From Pseudomonadota bacterium (GTDB lineage: Bacteria > Pseudomonadota > Alphaproteobacteria > Rhizobiales > Rhizobiaceae): a stretch of 7,133 bases of DNA. Below, one piece after another: positions 6,536 to 7,133 of the stretch. The notes below the pieces were generated by a model. The model did no database searches, was not told the DNA's origin, and was given only the letters and a program-made list of their open reading frames with translations. The DNA is taken from the NCBI GenBank assembly GCA_023433855.1, contig JAEYTV010000073.1, forward strand, positions 1-7,133, given 5' to 3'. How positions within the stretch are numbered: position 1 is the stretch's first letter; the number at the start of each line of letters is the position of its first letter. The position numbers and the translations under genes are program-made.

Positions 6536-7133
6536 TCAGAAGTAGCTCTGCAGCGGCCGGACCTCAAGGTTGCCCGCCTTCAGCGCCTTGATCGCCATGG
6601 CTGCGGCTTCGGCGCCGGCCATCGTCGTATAATAGGGAACTTTCTGCATCAGCGTGGCGCGGCGCAGCGACTTGGAATCCGAGATCGCCTTGTTGCCGTC
6701 GGTCGTGTTGATGACGAGCTGGACCTGGCGGTTGCGGATTGCGTCCTCGATATGCGGACGGCCTTCCAGAACCTTGTTGATCTTCGTCGCCTCAATGCCG
6801 TTTTCAGCGAGGAACCGGGCGGTGCCGCCGGTCGCCATGACCTTGAAGCCGGATTCTGTCAGCAGGCGGATCGCAGGCAGGACGCGGGTCTTGTCCTCGT
6901 CACGGACTGAAACGAAGACGGTTCCCTCGCGTGGGAGTTCGACACCAGCGCCGAGCTGGGACTTCGCAAACGCGAGCGCAAAATCCGTGTCGAGGCCGAT
7001 GACTTCGCCGGTCGAGCGCATTTCCGGGCCGAGCAGCGTGTCGACGCCGGGGAAGCGGGCGAAGGGGAAGACTGCTTCCTTGACCGCCATATGCGTGAGC
7101 GCGCGGGGATCCGGCCGCACCGGCGTATAGGCG
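6536..7133 (-). CDS. carB: Carbamoyl-phosphate synthase large subunit, C-terminal end (5' part outside window)
   Basis: The last 198 residues of a protein normally near 1,100-1,160 residues. The window opens in the tail of the carbamoyl-phosphate synthetic domain, [22 protein letters not shown], ending in RSTGEV. It then covers the MGS-like allosteric domain: [53 protein letters not shown] and the C-terminus [11 protein letters not shown]. CarB with CarA makes carbamoyl phosphate from bicarbonate, glutamine-derived ammonia and two ATP for pyrimidine and arginine synthesis in the cytoplasm; the MGS domain receives the UMP/ornithine-type allosteric signals in E. coli. The frame is open to the window edge, so the GTG near 7120 is not the true start. 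The gene ends normally and is followed by a strong terminator. Identification is by recalled similarity to E. coli CarB and is secure. Confidence 0.96.
   Translation of the reverse strand, partial: AYTPVRPDPRALTHMAVKEAVFPFARFPGVDTLLGPEMRSTGEVIGLDTDFALAFAKSQLGAGVELPREGTVFVSVRDEDKTRVLPAIRLLTESGFKVMATGGTARFLAENGIEATKINKVLEGRPHIEDAIRNRQVQLVINTTDGNKAISDSKSLRRATLMQKVPYYTTMAGAEAAAMAIKALKAGNLEVRPLQSYF

Overview
The window looks like chromosomal DNA of a GC-rich alphaproteobacterium, most likely Rhizobiales/Rhizobiaceae. This rests on the codon use, the style of the carB C-terminus, and an ArsR/SRPBCC operon and a radical SAM/UdgX pair of kinds common in that group. It is inference from recognised protein families, not from a search. 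I see no rRNA, tRNA, CRISPR array, insertion sequence or prophage gene.

Layout. (1) Positions 1-2268, + strand: a two-gene DNA-repair-like cassette. The 3' part of a radical SAM protein (putative DNA modification/repair family, with a C-terminal helix-hairpin-helix) overlaps a fusion protein that joins a DUF4130 domain to a UdgX-type uracil-DNA binding domain. (2) Positions 2292-3500, - strand: a stand-alone DUF2235 alpha/beta-hydrolase, convergent with the cassette and only 23 bp from it. A candidate promoter lies in the 65-bp gap upstream. (3) Positions 3566-6446, - strand: a probable operon reading arsR-type regulator, SRPBCC/AHSA1 protein, second SRPBCC/AHSA1 protein, 14-TM DHA2-family MFS exporter. 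The first three genes overlap at their ends. A perfect 16-bp palindrome lies 2 bp upstream of the arsR start codon and is the probable autoregulatory operator. (4) Positions 6536-7133, - strand: the C-terminal end of carB (carbamoyl-phosphate synthase large subunit), followed by a strong intrinsic terminator that insulates it from the arsR operon.

How the parts fit. The radical SAM and DUF4130-UdgX proteins are translationally coupled and probably act together on uracil or another damaged or modified base in DNA; the chemistry of the radical SAM and DUF4130 parts is not known to me. In the ArsR operon, a regulator without metal-binding cysteines probably senses a small organic molecule and represses two START-fold ligand-binding proteins and an efflux pump, which suggests a small-molecule stress or detoxification unit. 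carB is a housekeeping pyrimidine/arginine gene and appears functionally unrelated. All gaps between genes are under 100 bp and are described below.
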